Of a stretch of DNA of 64,000 nucleotides, positions 50,901 to 61,573 are shown one piece after another. Position 1 is the stretch's first letter; every line of letters starts with the position of its first letter. The notes under the pieces are model-generated. The model did no database searches, was not told the origin of the DNA, and saw nothing but the letters and a program-made list of their open reading frames with translations. Location of the stretch: assembly GCA_019614645.1 (NCBI GenBank), contig JABWDB010000004.1:4092001-4156000 (forward strand), written 5' to 3'. Origin of the DNA: Stratiolaelaps scimitus. Its lineage: Eukaryota > Arthropoda > Arachnida > Mesostigmata > Laelapidae. A program made the translations under genes and the position numbers.

Positions 50901-53900
50901 CCCCTGAACTGAACGTGGCTATAGAAAATCGATGGGTGGGGCTGGAATCCCCGCTATCTCGAATGTGTGCATTTGCAGACATGCACTACATCCTTATTGA
51001 AACAAGCCACTTGGCGCATGCAAACGGAAACAACGTAACGCGAGGACAGGAATCATTAAAACAACCCAGTACGGATTCGCGACTCCCTCCCTTCAGAGGT
51101 GGCAAAGTAGAAACGGAAAACTAAAGGCTGAATTGCTCGATTGCTCAGGCGGCAAGCACGTGAGCCCAACGAACAACGTTCGTGGGTGCAATCAACAGGC
51201 CGACATCAGCGATGGTGTTCTCTTGCATTATGTTCTGCTGCGTTTCGGATGTCCTACCATGGTCAACTGGCTCCGGGCACAGGCTTCTGCTGCGAGCTCG
51301 TTCAGCTCCTGCCACAGCCGCGTTTCGACTACTGGATCCTTGATGACTAAGGGTGACGCCGATAAGACGACCTTGTTGGTCAAGGCAGCACTGATGCCGC
51401 AATGAGGGCGCCAGCAAGATTGCCGTCGAGCCGCGCAGCAGCTGATTGACTTCATTCCGTCATCAGTAGATTAATGTTTGTCCAGAGCATCATCCGAGGT
51501 TACGTAATGAACGTACCAACACACACGCACACACGCCCATATAGCAGAAAACGGGACACACGGTACATAATGAATTGGACAATGGGATATGCAAATAAGC
51601 CAACACGAAACCTCAATGGCATACGAATCCACACTCTATGACTTCGTCGTATGAGACAGAAAAAACGGACGTAAGCGACATCGGACAAACTGGAAACGCG
51701 ACAAAGGAACTTCGTGTAGTAGTAGTAGTAGTAACTAACACAAAATACACAGTCATCGAGAAATGGAACCCCAAAGGTTGTTCACGAGGTCGTCAATTTA
51801 GTGAATGTTAGTCGCTTAGTGTTTGTTAGCATTTCATGTCGTCAATCAATCAAAAAAAAAACTCGTTACCATATGCGGCATCAGTCGTTGCATCTCTATT
51901 ATAGTGGCATACATCATATATTATCTATATATATATATATATATGTTATAAATACACAGGCGACAAAACGCCGCTTAGAGAAAACTCACCCTGGACATAA
52001 AGACAATGCGATTGCCCAATCTAACCATCCCCCACCCCCCATTAACAAACAACACTTTGCCATCTTACCACTGCTCATGTTGTTATTGTTATTGTAAGAA
52101 GATGAGCCCGGGCTGTCGTCGCCGCTTAATGTTCCCTCACTGCCGGACCGAGAAATTACGCTCTTCGTGCTCCCTGGAACAATCATGGTCAGATGAGTGT
52201 AAGTGTAATAATTATTATTATTATTATTATTATTATCAGAGAAAAACACCACCCTCGTTGATTGATGGCGAACAATTTAGCACGACGCGACGTACAACTT
52301 CACCCAATTCAATACTGGAGATCGCTGAACGATGTGGCGCAAGTGGGAACGTCTCGCGGGTTGAGGGCATTAATGCGCGACCAGCGCAAGAATCTAGTAT
52401 AGGTTTGGAGAAAGATACGGCTAAACAATACGCCAAATGTTTTCATCTTAAGTGTAATTGCACATTTCCGCTGTTCGGCGGGTCGGTTCGTCTCGTTCGT
52501 AGAAATGTCGTGAATGCTGCTACCACTCGTCGCGTTATTGGGTATATTGTCGTCGAAATCGCTTACCGGCAGTGGGTGTATTGTTGTTATTGCTGTGAGC
52601 TGACGCATGGCCGTGAGCTGGATTGGCAATAATGGCGCGTCCGTGCAGGAGAGCCTCGAGCTGAACGAGACCGCAATTCGATGTAATGTTGAAGCCGCAC
52701 AGCAGCTCAATCTGGCGCCAGCGATGAAGTCTCTCGTTCTTGTCATTGCTGACCTCTATCAATGCTTGTCTGCATATAAAGACGCTCATCATTAGTACAG
52801 TAACAGGGAAGGGATTCGTCATCGACGATCATGGTATCAAGGCTCATAAATCTGAGAATGTTTCGCCCGGCTGCTTTATATATATTCAATGAAGAAATTT
52901 TTGGCAGACAACATACATTAGACGAGTTACTCGAACATCGTACAGCTTTACTAAAGTTAAGAGTCAGCACAACATAATAGCAAGTATCGCTCTCAGCGCA
53001 GTCACTACGATTAGCCATCACGTCATTTGTGTTCTGATACGGGATTCGGCGAAATATTAAAACGCTATTAGATTAAGTTATGGGATTGGACGTTAATTGC
53101 GATGCTGGTGGATGAGAACATAAAATCGTCTCTCTTTGCAATTAGCAAACCGCTCAAAGTTCCTAGTCACTAGTCCTTCAAGTAACAACAGCTTGTCCGT
53201 GATTATAATGCTAAGTCACGGTGACGAAACTTATAGGTAATTGCACGTAATTATTAAGTAGAAATAGACGTACTTTGCTTTAAGAATGGTCGTGTCAATA
53301 TCATCTATACTTCCGCCATGCGTCAGCCTAAACGGTCCCATGAAGCTTTGGCCTTTACGGCGCAGCTTGTCGCATTCGTCCTTCGCCTTTCGTAACTGGT
53401 TCTCTGCAGCCGCCTTCTTTGCGTGGAAGTACTTCAGCTCGATTTCGTGGGTCAGTTGCAGCCAATGCTGCATCTGCGGGGGGGCCATTCCCCGAGGTAC
53501 GTTTTGCGCTTTGGCCAACTCCTCGTGAAGGAAGCGTATCTCCTCCTGCAGCTTGTAGATCTGCATCTCCGGATCGTTATACGCTAATCGAAGACGGACA
53601 AACAATCACAGCGATGAGAAGGCGACGATAACACTCTAATAGAGACGCCTAATCTAAATCATTTCCTCCTGTACAGTTCTGTACCATAGGAAACACTGCC
53701 AGATTGATTCATGCATAATAATGCTCTGGGATTCATAAGGGATTGCTCGGAATCCATGATTTATGCAAATAAAAATGATCACATTAGAGAACGACTGTTG
53801 AAGAGTTTGTCGCGTGACAGCTGGAGAAATTCTTCCCTGTGGTGAAGTGTTATTGTATAATAGATTTCTTGATGCGGTCTACGGCAGTGAATCACGACCT

Positions 53901-55436
53901 CTCATCGTGGAGACAGAAGCAGCTAAGTGTTGTAGCTCTGCAAGTATTCACTATAGCACACCCGAACGATGTGGTTCGCTGTAGAACAGCTTGCGGCTGA
54001 TGCATTAGGTGGCACATTGAAGGTGGCTCTTACCAAGTCCATCTTTTTTCGATATATCCTCTTGGGGGCTCTCGGCCTCGCTGCGGGCTTTGTCGAGCTG
54101 CTGTTGCATCTCAAGTAGTCCATCCAGCTCCTTCATCAACTTGCTGACCTGTTCGTCCGAACTTTGTTTTTGATTGTACAGGTACCTAGAAAGCACATAC
54201 GCACACGTGAGTTTTAAAACTATACCAACATCAACATCTGCTACATTTTGTAACAGCATGTTCTCGTGCTCTGATTGACCTGGACGCCATGCAGTCGTAT
54301 ATAATGTGTCCTTCGAATTTGTCGTTAGGTTTAGCGCTAGAAAGCCAGTAATGGTATTAGAAATTCCGATTTAGTCGTCGTCATAAGTGGCCTTGACTTA
54401 GTGTTCACTTTTGCCCTCACCAAACGATCAAGCCAGCTAGGCAGATAACGACAGCGAGAATCACATCTTTGAGCCAGTTGTGATTCCGCTGCGGACCGAA
54501 CAATACGACGTCCATAGCCTTGAGAACGAGCTTCTGCTTCGAGATGGGATCCTTGATACCGAGTTCGCTGGCGAGGTAGGCATTGTTCTGAACTGCCATT
54601 CGAGGTAGAGCCCGGCCGTCTACGCGGTTCTCGTGAAAGACCCGCGCGTACTGTGGAAGGTCCACAGAGTCAACCAGCCACGACACCGTCTCTTCGACGG
54701 TCCAGTTGTGAACTGGGCGAAATACGCAAAGCATACAACAAAGCAGAAGTATGATACAAGTTAGAATTACCCATTGCCACGGTGGCGGCAGGGGTGATCA
54801 GGGAGCTGGCCTGCGAGGAGGTGACACGTTCCAACCCCCCAGCTGACGTGTGAATGCTTTTCCCTAGCAAAACACCGTCCATCTGACGGGGTTTCAGCAC
54901 TAGTGCAATAAAATGTTCACTCTGATTTATTAACTCAGAAATTGTGGAACCTACATGTAACGTCCGTGCTTTACTATTGAACATAGTGGATTTATGTTTA
55001 TTAACTTATTATACCTTCGCTCTTCTTCCAACTGAGCCACATTTCGAGGACCGATATTGACGTGTCCGATCCATGAAAAGCCTTTATCTGCCGTTCGTTG
55101 CCGTTCGGATTTTGTAGTTCATCCCTAAAACAGTGATAGCATGTGTAACAGACACAGCAGCATAGTTAGCACTGACTGTTGTCGTAGTCAGATCTTCCGT
55201 GGAAGGAAGAGAACTGAAGGTCAGCTACGGCAACAAAAAGTCGTCGTATCAAGAATCGCTCTATGGCATTCTCAATTCGTTTTACCTTAATACTTATTAT
55301 CTATCGTGACGAAAGCATCCGGGGTTTCGGGATATGCGTCATGTATCATAATAGCATACCGTATGTTCTTCTCGGTTCTTCATTTTCTAAGATTAGAAGA
55401 CTCGTTAGAACGTCACACTAGCTTTGCCATAGAGCT

Positions 55437-55486
<50 letters not shown>

Positions 55487-55655
55487 TTGCTTATAAAGTT
55501 AGAAAATATCGATTAATGTAGTTTCGCTCACCGTATGAACTCGTCCGTTTCAGAGATGTCGACCGTCCCTGAGGCGTCGTCATCAAGTTGGCGGTGCAGT
55601 GCCCGAATGGCCTCGAAGCCCGCGGAGTCATCGCACGACGATGTGATGTCACATG
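47695..55655 (-). CDS. Stim: Stromal interaction molecule (STIM), 5'-incomplete, at least 10 exons
   Basis: Coding segments in order: 55655-55532, 55124-55015, 54712-54421, 54185-54034, 53583-53274, 52769-52567, 52173-52069, 50189-49829, 49526-49369, 47903-47695. They join in one frame for 673 residues and a stop, with the N-terminus missing. Domains: canonical EF-hand, hidden EF-hand, SAM, one transmembrane helix (LKDVILAVVICLAGLIVWYL), coiled-coil 1, the SOAR/CAD Orai-activating region (HWLQLTHEIELKYF, SIDDIDTTILKAKQAL, ERLHRWRQIELLCGF), then a Ser/Pro/Asn-rich tail and a basic C-terminus (ARKKSGVLGAIKKISRG). Known role: a single-pass ER protein that senses luminal calcium and gates plasma-membrane Orai channels. 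The tail is longer than I recall for Drosophila Stim and more like vertebrate STIM in ending with basic residues. Two further phase-compatible exons are listed separately. Confidence 0.95.
47904..49368. other. STIM last intron (1.5 kb)
   Basis: Contains no recognised exon. Repeated GTTCATATG/GTTCATTTATG words occur at about 49244-49300. Confidence 0.7.
49369..49526 (-). CDS. Stim: STIM exon: acidic-to-basic tail segment
   Basis: 158 nt after a strong TAATTGCAG acceptor: PTSENGGPFAAPVVSSSRGV, LLKGTSLDGSTDGALDDDAS, ASKITSAKPKRK. It ends at AAAAG|GTTAAT, phase 1, which joins the last exon in frame. A stronger-looking internal donor GTG|GTAAGC at 49487/49486 would end the exon in phase 0 and force an early stop in the last exon. 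Confidence 0.75.
49829..50189 (-). CDS. Stim: STIM exon: Pro/Gln/Ser/Gly-rich tail
   Basis: 361 nt. The acceptor AAG at 50191-50190 follows a ~90 bp pyrimidine-rich stretch without another AG. It reads ASTASMSVMSSKTANAAFGV, PPPGRRVGVQPPQSLYGDYY, SQQIMQQTMHAYHHPGGPTV, ending at GC|GTAAGT, phase 2. No known domain; probably disordered. The frame stays open upstream through the pyrimidine tract, but that part is hydrophobic and best read as intron. Confidence 0.75.
50190..52068. other. STIM intron (1.9 kb)
   Basis: Apart from the weak optional exon at 51258-51449 it holds an (AT)n tract at 51926-51944 and a (GTA)n run near 51717-51733. Nothing else is recognised. Confidence 0.65.
51258..51449 (-). 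CDS. Stim: Candidate optional STIM tail exon (weak)
   Basis: 192 nt open in frame between GAATGAAG and CATG|GTAGGA, phase 1 in and out, with a disordered basic/Ser-rich product (SHQGSSSRNAAVAGAERARS). The acceptor has a poor pyrimidine tract, and a shorter version starting at 51371 also fits the phase. The neighbouring exons join in frame without it. Confidence 0.22.
52069..52173 (-). CDS. Stim: STIM exon: Ser/Gly/Asn-rich linker
   Basis: 105 nt reading STKSVISRSGSEGTLSGDD then SPGSSSYNNNNNMSS, phase 1 in and 1 out. The acceptor is TTGTTCCAG and the donor AGTG|GTAAGA. Low complexity and phospho-site rich, placed as in fly Stim (STKG..). Confidence 0.85.
52207..52238. repeat. (ATT)n microsatellite in STIM intron
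   Basis: Ten tandem ATT units immediately upstream (on the gene strand) of the Ser/Asn-rich exon. Confidence 0.95.
52567..52769 (-). CDS. Stim: STIM exon: SOAR end (coiled-coil 3)
   Basis: 203 nt beginning with the split Lys, then QALIEVSNDKNERLHRWRQ and IELLCGFNITSNCGL. It ends in a His/Asn-rich stretch with four Asn at GCCG|GTAAGC, phase 1. ERLHRW.QIE.LCGF is nearly identical to vertebrate STIM. Confidence 0.95.
53274..53583 (-). CDS. Stim: STIM exon: coiled-coil 1 end and SOAR/CAD
   Basis: 310 nt reading AYNDPEMQIYKLQEEIRFLH, MQHWLQLTHEIELKYFHAKK, AAENQLRKAKDECDKLRRKG, GPFRLTHGGSIDDIDTTILK. The donor is GCAAA|GTACGT, phase 2. The basic KLRRK cluster and the Phe of GPF correspond to the SOAR apex positions (KIKKK and GTF in human STIM1) involved in Orai gating. 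Confidence 0.95.
54034..54185 (-). CDS. Stim: STIM exon: end of transmembrane helix and coiled-coil 1
   Basis: 152 nt. The split Trp codon is followed by YLYNQKQSSDEQVSKLMKE and LDGLLEMQQQLDKARSEAE. The acceptor is CTTTCTAG and the donor CTTG|GTAAGA, phase 1. The predicted cytosolic coiled coil is close in layout to fly Stim but about ten residues shorter up to the SOAR region. Confidence 0.92.
54421..54712 (-). CDS. Stim: STIM exon: SAM domain and start of transmembrane helix
   Basis: 292 nt after a TTTCGCCCAG acceptor. It reads VHNWTVEETVSWLVDSVDL, ALPRMAVQNNAYL, GIKDPISKQKLVLKAMDVVL, FGPQRNHNWLKD, then the membrane segment. The donor is GTTTG|GTGAGG, phase 2. HNWT.E....WL and LKA.D.VLFGP are strong STIM signatures. 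Confidence 0.97.
54771..54899 (-). CDS. Stim: Candidate additional STIM exon between EF-hands and SAM (unconfirmed)
   Basis: 129 nt, fully open in the STIM frame, phase 1 in and 1 out, so it could be included or skipped without a frameshift. The acceptor is ATTGCACTAG and the donor is ATGG|GTAATT. Translation starts VLKPRQMDGVLLGKSIHT and ends ASSLITPAATVAM. It is GC-richer than the flanking intron. It would leave introns of 115 and 58 bp, the latter with a good pyrimidine tract. It has no counterpart in the vertebrate or fly STIM that I know. It could be a lineage-specific exon, an alternative exon, or chance. Confidence 0.4.
55015..55124 (-). CDS. Stim: STIM exon: hidden EF-hand
   Basis: 110 nt reading RDELQNPNGNERQIKAFHGS, then DTSISVLEMWLSWKKSE, phase 2 in and 1 out. 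It matches the KAFH..D..ISV..LW.AW pattern of the non-calcium-binding second EF-hand that packs on the SAM domain. Confidence 0.93.
55436..55486. repeat. (AT)n microsatellite in STIM intron
   Basis: About 50 bp of AT repeats roughly 45 bp after the EF-hand exon donor. Confidence 0.95.
55532..55655 (-). CDS. Stim: STIM exon: canonical EF-hand
   Basis: 124 nt after a TTTTCCAG acceptor. It reads CDITSSCDDSAGFEAIRAL then HRQL and the calcium loop DDDASGTVDISE, ending EFI plus CG at CG|GTGAGC. Loop positions 1, 3, 5 and 12 carry D, D, S, E as required for calcium. The two luminal Cys are spaced like the conserved STIM pair. Incoming phase is 1, so at least one upstream coding exon exists. Confidence 0.95.
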
Positions 55656-56006
55656 CTGGAAAATCAACAAAAAATAAAGAACGCGTTGAAATATTGACAC
55701 CAAAGATCTATCATCATCTAGATGCATCATCGTTTCTTAATGAGCAATGACGTAGACAGTATACTCGAGACAGTATACTTAGGCAGGGATGCGGTGGTCC
55801 CATCTGCTTGCTATGCAAGTGCATCGATAAAGTTTGATTCAAGTTCTGAATTCAGTTGAGAGGTGAATTAGTCAATGCGTATGTAGAATACAATAGTATC
55901 CTCCATATACATGGGTGAGGGAATTCTTATTTTCCAAGACATCGACCTTTGTAAATAATAGCATCGATATCACACATAGCCTGCATATGTATATGTGTAT
56001 GTCGTT

Positions 56007-56085
56007 TCGTGGGGCTTGAACCGGCAACCCCTGACCCCGTTAGTGACTTCTTGAGGTGTCCAGTCCACCGCGATTTCATTGATCC
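56007..56085 (-). repeat. tRNA-derived SINE-like element (minus strand)
   Basis: On the minus strand a good B box GGTTCAAGCCC (56022-56012) lies about 45 bp after an A-box-like TGGACTGGACA (56067-56057). The sequence between resembles a degenerate tRNA body. No cloverleaf is convincing, so a SINE head is more likely than a tRNA gene. Confidence 0.45.
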
Positions 56086-59000
56086 ACCATTTTCAGTTGT
56101 TCAACAATATTCAATTCATTCGAACAACTGCCGCTTGATTCACCAGGACATTCGCACATATCTATCCATATAGAATGATGTGAATATTAGAAAAAACATA
56201 CAGGGTGAGTTGGTCTCGTGGCAGACTAATCTCTCACACGATACAAAAGCGTACATCATAAATCTGTATTCATTTCATCATGTATCGTCATGTCAAACGA
56301 TGTTACACTTCTACACTAGCTGAAGGCGAATCACGAAGACAGATGATATTGTATACTATTTCTGCTTGTAAGTATATGCGAATTGTGCGATAATCATAGT
56401 ACAAATAGAAACAATACTAATAGCTTATCACTAGTTGGTTCGATCTATCATGCCCATGAGTTGTAATATTCTATCTAGTCTATATACATTACAATATAAC
56501 ATTATAAAAATAATCATAATGAGTTAGCACGAATCCGTCTGTTCACGCGCATCTGTTACTGCGCAGCTTTACGAGTGTGTCAAGCTGAGGTCGAGGCAGG
56601 GCCCGTTACTGGTTACCCGTTGGAAGCCGCGTGGGAACTAATCTCAGGCATACTAAATACAATGATTAGCTCTTTCGCAGGTGTCATTGCGCCCAACATT
56701 CTACTGAGACTGTACCCAACTGCGACAGCACATGTACTCTCGTACTTTGAGAGAGATAGGCCATCTGCAAATGCCAATAAATAACATATATATAAACTAT
56801 AATCTATGTATAAAATATACAAAAACAAGTACATGTACCAATCATATAGAAAATATACAACTATATATAAATATAAGTTAAACAACATCAAATACGTTGG
56901 GACGAGTGCCTAATGCTTCATATCCCTTGTTATATATGAGTGGTGTTTTGAAAACGACAACATGCTGACGTCCGTTAGCCGCGAGCACATGAAGCACAAT
57001 TTAGTCTTCCACACCACACCGGTTTGTGGATACACCCTTCACTGTTCTCCGCTCATCCGTTGTGCTGTCATGAAGCGTGCGAATTCTCCACACGCATTTA
57101 TTTATATAAAAATGAACTAGCCCAGTGTCTCCTCGGCTTCCTATTGCCGTGTTTGTCGTTCAAGTCGTGGCGAAAGCGAACAGCGGCAATTAAGCGTGTG
57201 AAGGATAAATGTATAAAGCATGCGTCTATCTAGCTGCGGGATTGCAAATGCAGATTCTGACACCTCGAATGCATTCAACCTTGACATTGCCCGACAGAGA
57301 TGGGATTGTACAAAAGGAACTTTGAGATCGAGCAGATGTCCAAACGCTTCGACCCAGCCAACAGACAACGTTGGCAGATATAAACGCGCCTAGCGAGACA
57401 AATAAACAATACTCGATTGTGTTGTCCGCCCACAGCCTAAATCAAAATCACATCTATCAAATGGGTGAATTTCTGTAATTTCGTAATGATCGTCGAAATG
57501 CTATGTAAATATTACAATGATAAAGGGGAATTCGCAAAATTTAAATTTACTCTCACAACGGGCCGGACAGCGCATAATGCTGTCGAAAATGTTTTAGCAA
57601 CGACACAATCATCATTAATGATGTAGAGTCTATATTATAAATTGTGCAGTAATCTATTGTCGAGGGCTCAATTATGAAAAGTATTACACATGACTATATA
57701 TCAGTATTAAATCGTATCAAACACACAAGTTATGAAGTATGGCTCAAAACAAAGAGTCCAAATTTCCGAGAGCAAAAAATAAAGCGCTTTTACACGACGC
57801 TCGAGCCGAATATTTTCCCGATGCGTGTTGCGCACGGACCCAAAACGATTACCGCGCGATTTTTTACGCGCTTTGATCGAAGTCAACGTGACATTGGCTA
57901 GCCTGCAAGCCTGCCAGCCCATGTTGACTCATGTCAGACAACATCAGATCAAAGTTGTTCAATAGAATTGTGTGTGCTGTGCGTGTTCCCACAGCGTGGC
58001 CATTCCATGCAGTCTTCACATCTCGTCTAGCCGAGTTTATCAGCTTTGTTCAGTTGCGTTCGCGAATCGACTGTGACAGGGCATCTCGTCAGACCTTAAT
58101 ACCCACTGGAGGTGGGGCTGTGTGAAACAGACTTAGCGATTATAGCGTCAACGCGCTACTCGAGTAATCGTCAAAGACATTCGAATACAATGTCTATAAT
58201 ACACATCGCGGGGTTATGTTATCTCGGCACGATAGGTGATATTACTCGTGGACTCACTCATCGGGCCCACAAGGAAATTTGCCTGTGTCTCCTGGAGCCG
58301 AGCGGTTCGAGTTGACTGATGGATATTATTCATCATCGAAATCGTCGTGGAAACGCAAAACTGCTCACGGGTTTGGTTAACACCGCATGCAATAGCCTAA
58401 ACATATTGAGATAGCAGGATACGATCCGGGGTGGTTGAATCGATCTGAGACATTGCGGTAGAGAAAGAAATACAACCCCTGTTCATTGTTCATTCATATA
58501 CACACACAAGGCGCACTGCGGCACAGTACGTGTGTGTATCATGTCACAAAAAGGTCTAGATGACTACGTTCGTTTCCTCCGACACCGTATAACCTTGAGA
58601 CGGCTGCCTCAGGCGCGGCTGTTGGCCTCCTCGCCTGTCCGGCACGACTTGCCGGGTCAGCTTATGGCATTTCCACTGCTCGGCAGTCACACTGCTACGC
58701 TCTCGCTACATGTTGACCATACGCAACCGTGCGAAACTTGGGTGTTCGGTTCTGTGATGCGGCCGCGGCTGTCGCCTCATCATCTTGCCGGAGGCTACAG
58801 TGTCCGTTCGCCTCATTACAGAGCAGCTTCTGCTGCCACTCGAGAAGGTGGCTTGCGCCCGTAGACTCCGCGATGGTCGGAGCGATCGCATCGCAGGCGG
58901 GCTGCACTCTGGCAGGTCGTTTGTGGGGCTGCTAGAATAAAATTGATCCGATTGTCATCGACAATATTTGTGTTGTCAACTGCGATGCGGGCCACGTCCA

Positions 59001-61542
59001 GTCTATGAACTAGGAAGGTGAGATAGATGCAACCAACTCTATGCCGTCGCCGAAATGATAATACTATAGTGTAATATATATATATATATATATATACATA
59101 ATGTACAGACACATGAGTGCTTTTGTTTGTTAAACGAGTATTGGCAGAGTGTCGTTAAATCCAGATGCGTAGGGAACCCTCTTCCGTGGACCAGTTAACA
59201 ACTCACTGTTGAACCTAATCCAACAGTTGATCGAATGAGGCGGGCACTGAAAACGGTTGTTGCGAATAGCTTTGCGGCTCATCAGCTACAGAACGTGAGT
59301 GTAGGTCGAACCCGATACCGAACGAGAAACGCAAACACTGTGCCTGCGGTGGGCAAGGTGTGCTGATGATAGAATCGTTGAAATTGTGTTGTCAAACTTG
59401 GAGATTTGTTGTCAAACTTGGATTTCTTGGACTAGCAGGTCAACTCGCGAGCATACATTACAATTCGCCCCCAACGAAGAACGGATCTATTTGCCGTTGT
59501 TCCCAAAAGTATATTTCGATTAAGTATCGATCATCTTCAGTCATCGATGCAAACAGATATTTTTGGATTCCTCTCTGGTAAAATCTATGAAAAAACAACA
59601 GTAGAACACGACGTGTTTATTACTGTATGTGCTGCGAGTGTAAATGTACTGCGAGTCTTCATAAGCGTGCGGTATTAATTGCTAGTCCATACGCACATTC
59701 CCAAACACTCACCTCGTTTCCTATGAAGACTGCACTTGAACTTGTTTGGATTTGAGGAAATAAACCAGTCATAAGCTTATTGTCAAGCAAAGAGTCTCAA
59801 CGGGAAACGTTGGTCAAAAAGAATCACTGACTGATTGAGGATATTCAGGCGCGCTCGTGCGCCTAATATATCAACGAAATCTATACTTTGCGTCTTATGA
59901 TTGTCTATTGCATTCATAACAATCCCTATGTTTGGACTGCTTTTGATTGTTTTGCCAAGAAAAAAAAATCTGTAATATTATATAGTGGATAACAAATTGA
60001 CTTAATAAAAAAAAATATTTTAAACAAAATTTTTAAAAATTATGTTTTGAATCATCACTATGTTTTGTGTGTTCGCAAAGTCTAATCAATTAGCCCGTGA
60101 GGCAACCGCACTTCACCTGTAGACCCTTCACGCATGACAAATACGTCGTTATAACAGGCTAATGGTATATATATATATATATATATATACTTGTCGTCTC
60201 TCCGCACCCGTTGTGTATCTCTGTGCAAGGCCAATATGATTTCATCAGGCTCACTTCTTGACACCCGCGGCTGACAACCGCCAGTTCGCACGGCCTATAT
60301 TCGTACGCGCACTATGAGCACGGTCAGTTAGCAGACCGCACCCGGTAATCAAGTAATATCCGAGCAGCGGGCAGAATAAGAATGCCTCTCTTCACCGCCT
60401 CCGTCGATCGTATGCACACAGCCAGCCACGCGTGCTTAACCCTTAGTCTCAGTCGGTCAACGGGCGGCTATCCGCTGGTCGCTGAACTCGTTACCGGCTG
60501 AAACCAATTTCGGTCACTTTTGAAGTGGCAAGAACATCGAGCTTACGTTGGCGGGTTGCGGGTCACTGGTGCCAGCAAGTCCTCGGCACCCTGCCGATGC
60601 CAGAGGCCGCCAATATGCTCCGTCGCCATCATCGGCAGCGTAGACATATATCCCTCACAAAAACGAACGTAGTAACACACAGCGATGTCAACAATAGTTG
60701 GCAAACCAAGACCAACCCCGACCACTGACGAGCGCAGCCTTCGCTCCTCGCGACTGCCTCGAAAGACGAAGGACAATCGATGGGTTAACCGGCGGCCAGC
60801 CGGCAGACCGCCAACAACACGATTCGCGCATCTCTAACGCCACAGTTGCGCCCGTTCGCTGCGCGAACTCGCAGACGGGCGAACCCATCGCCCTCGTGCA
60901 ATAAGGCCCCATTGATTCTCTCATAGAGACCGTGGGAGAGCTGTGCCCCGAGGCAAGACTGGCACATTTACCACCCCACACAATGCCACATCGCGAAATT
61001 GCGAGTTGACAACGGACGACGACAGCGGAAGAGATGTTCAGCCCTCCGTCGATATGTCGTGTTGTTTCCTAATGTAGTAATAGTGTTTAACCGTCCACGC
61101 ACAGCTCCCGCTGACGGCACTGTTTAACGCGCTAGCCAAGACTACCTCGAGAAAGTTTGAACACTGCGCGATACGGTGCCACCCCGAGGAGTGGAGGAAC
61201 GCGAGAGATACAGAGGAAGAGAGAGAGAGACAGTGAGGATGACCGGCGAACGGCAGGCGACGCACGGTTCGTGCCAATAGAAGAGAGAGGGAGAGCTTCA
61301 TTTGAGAGCACCAATCGGACCGGTCTCAGAAGAGCATGCGCTACGCGTTGATTTCTCGCAAGCAGACGAGCCAACCAGAAGACGAGCCTAAACGGTAGAG
61401 CAACAACTGCAGCCACCTTGCCGACACATCCGAATTAGACAAGAGGGAATGGAGATCTCAAAAAATAACGAAGGAGATATAATAGCTTCTCGTCTACGAG
61501 TCTATTGAAAAGCTGCTCTTTACGAACATGTTGACATCTTGT

Positions 61543-61573
<31 letters not shown>
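61543..61573. repeat. (AT)n microsatellite
   Basis: An AT run with one GT interruption. Confidence 0.95.

Noticed and set aside
52006..52632. A 208-codon plus-strand frame
   Set aside because: It lies antisense to two STIM exons and through a poly-Tyr (ATT)n tract.
53584..54033. Search for a missing coiled-coil exon between the two coiled-coil exons of STIM
   Set aside because: The join is phase-consistent, and the total coiled-coil length is only about ten residues shorter than I recall for fly Stim. No extra heptad-like segment with splice sites was seen.
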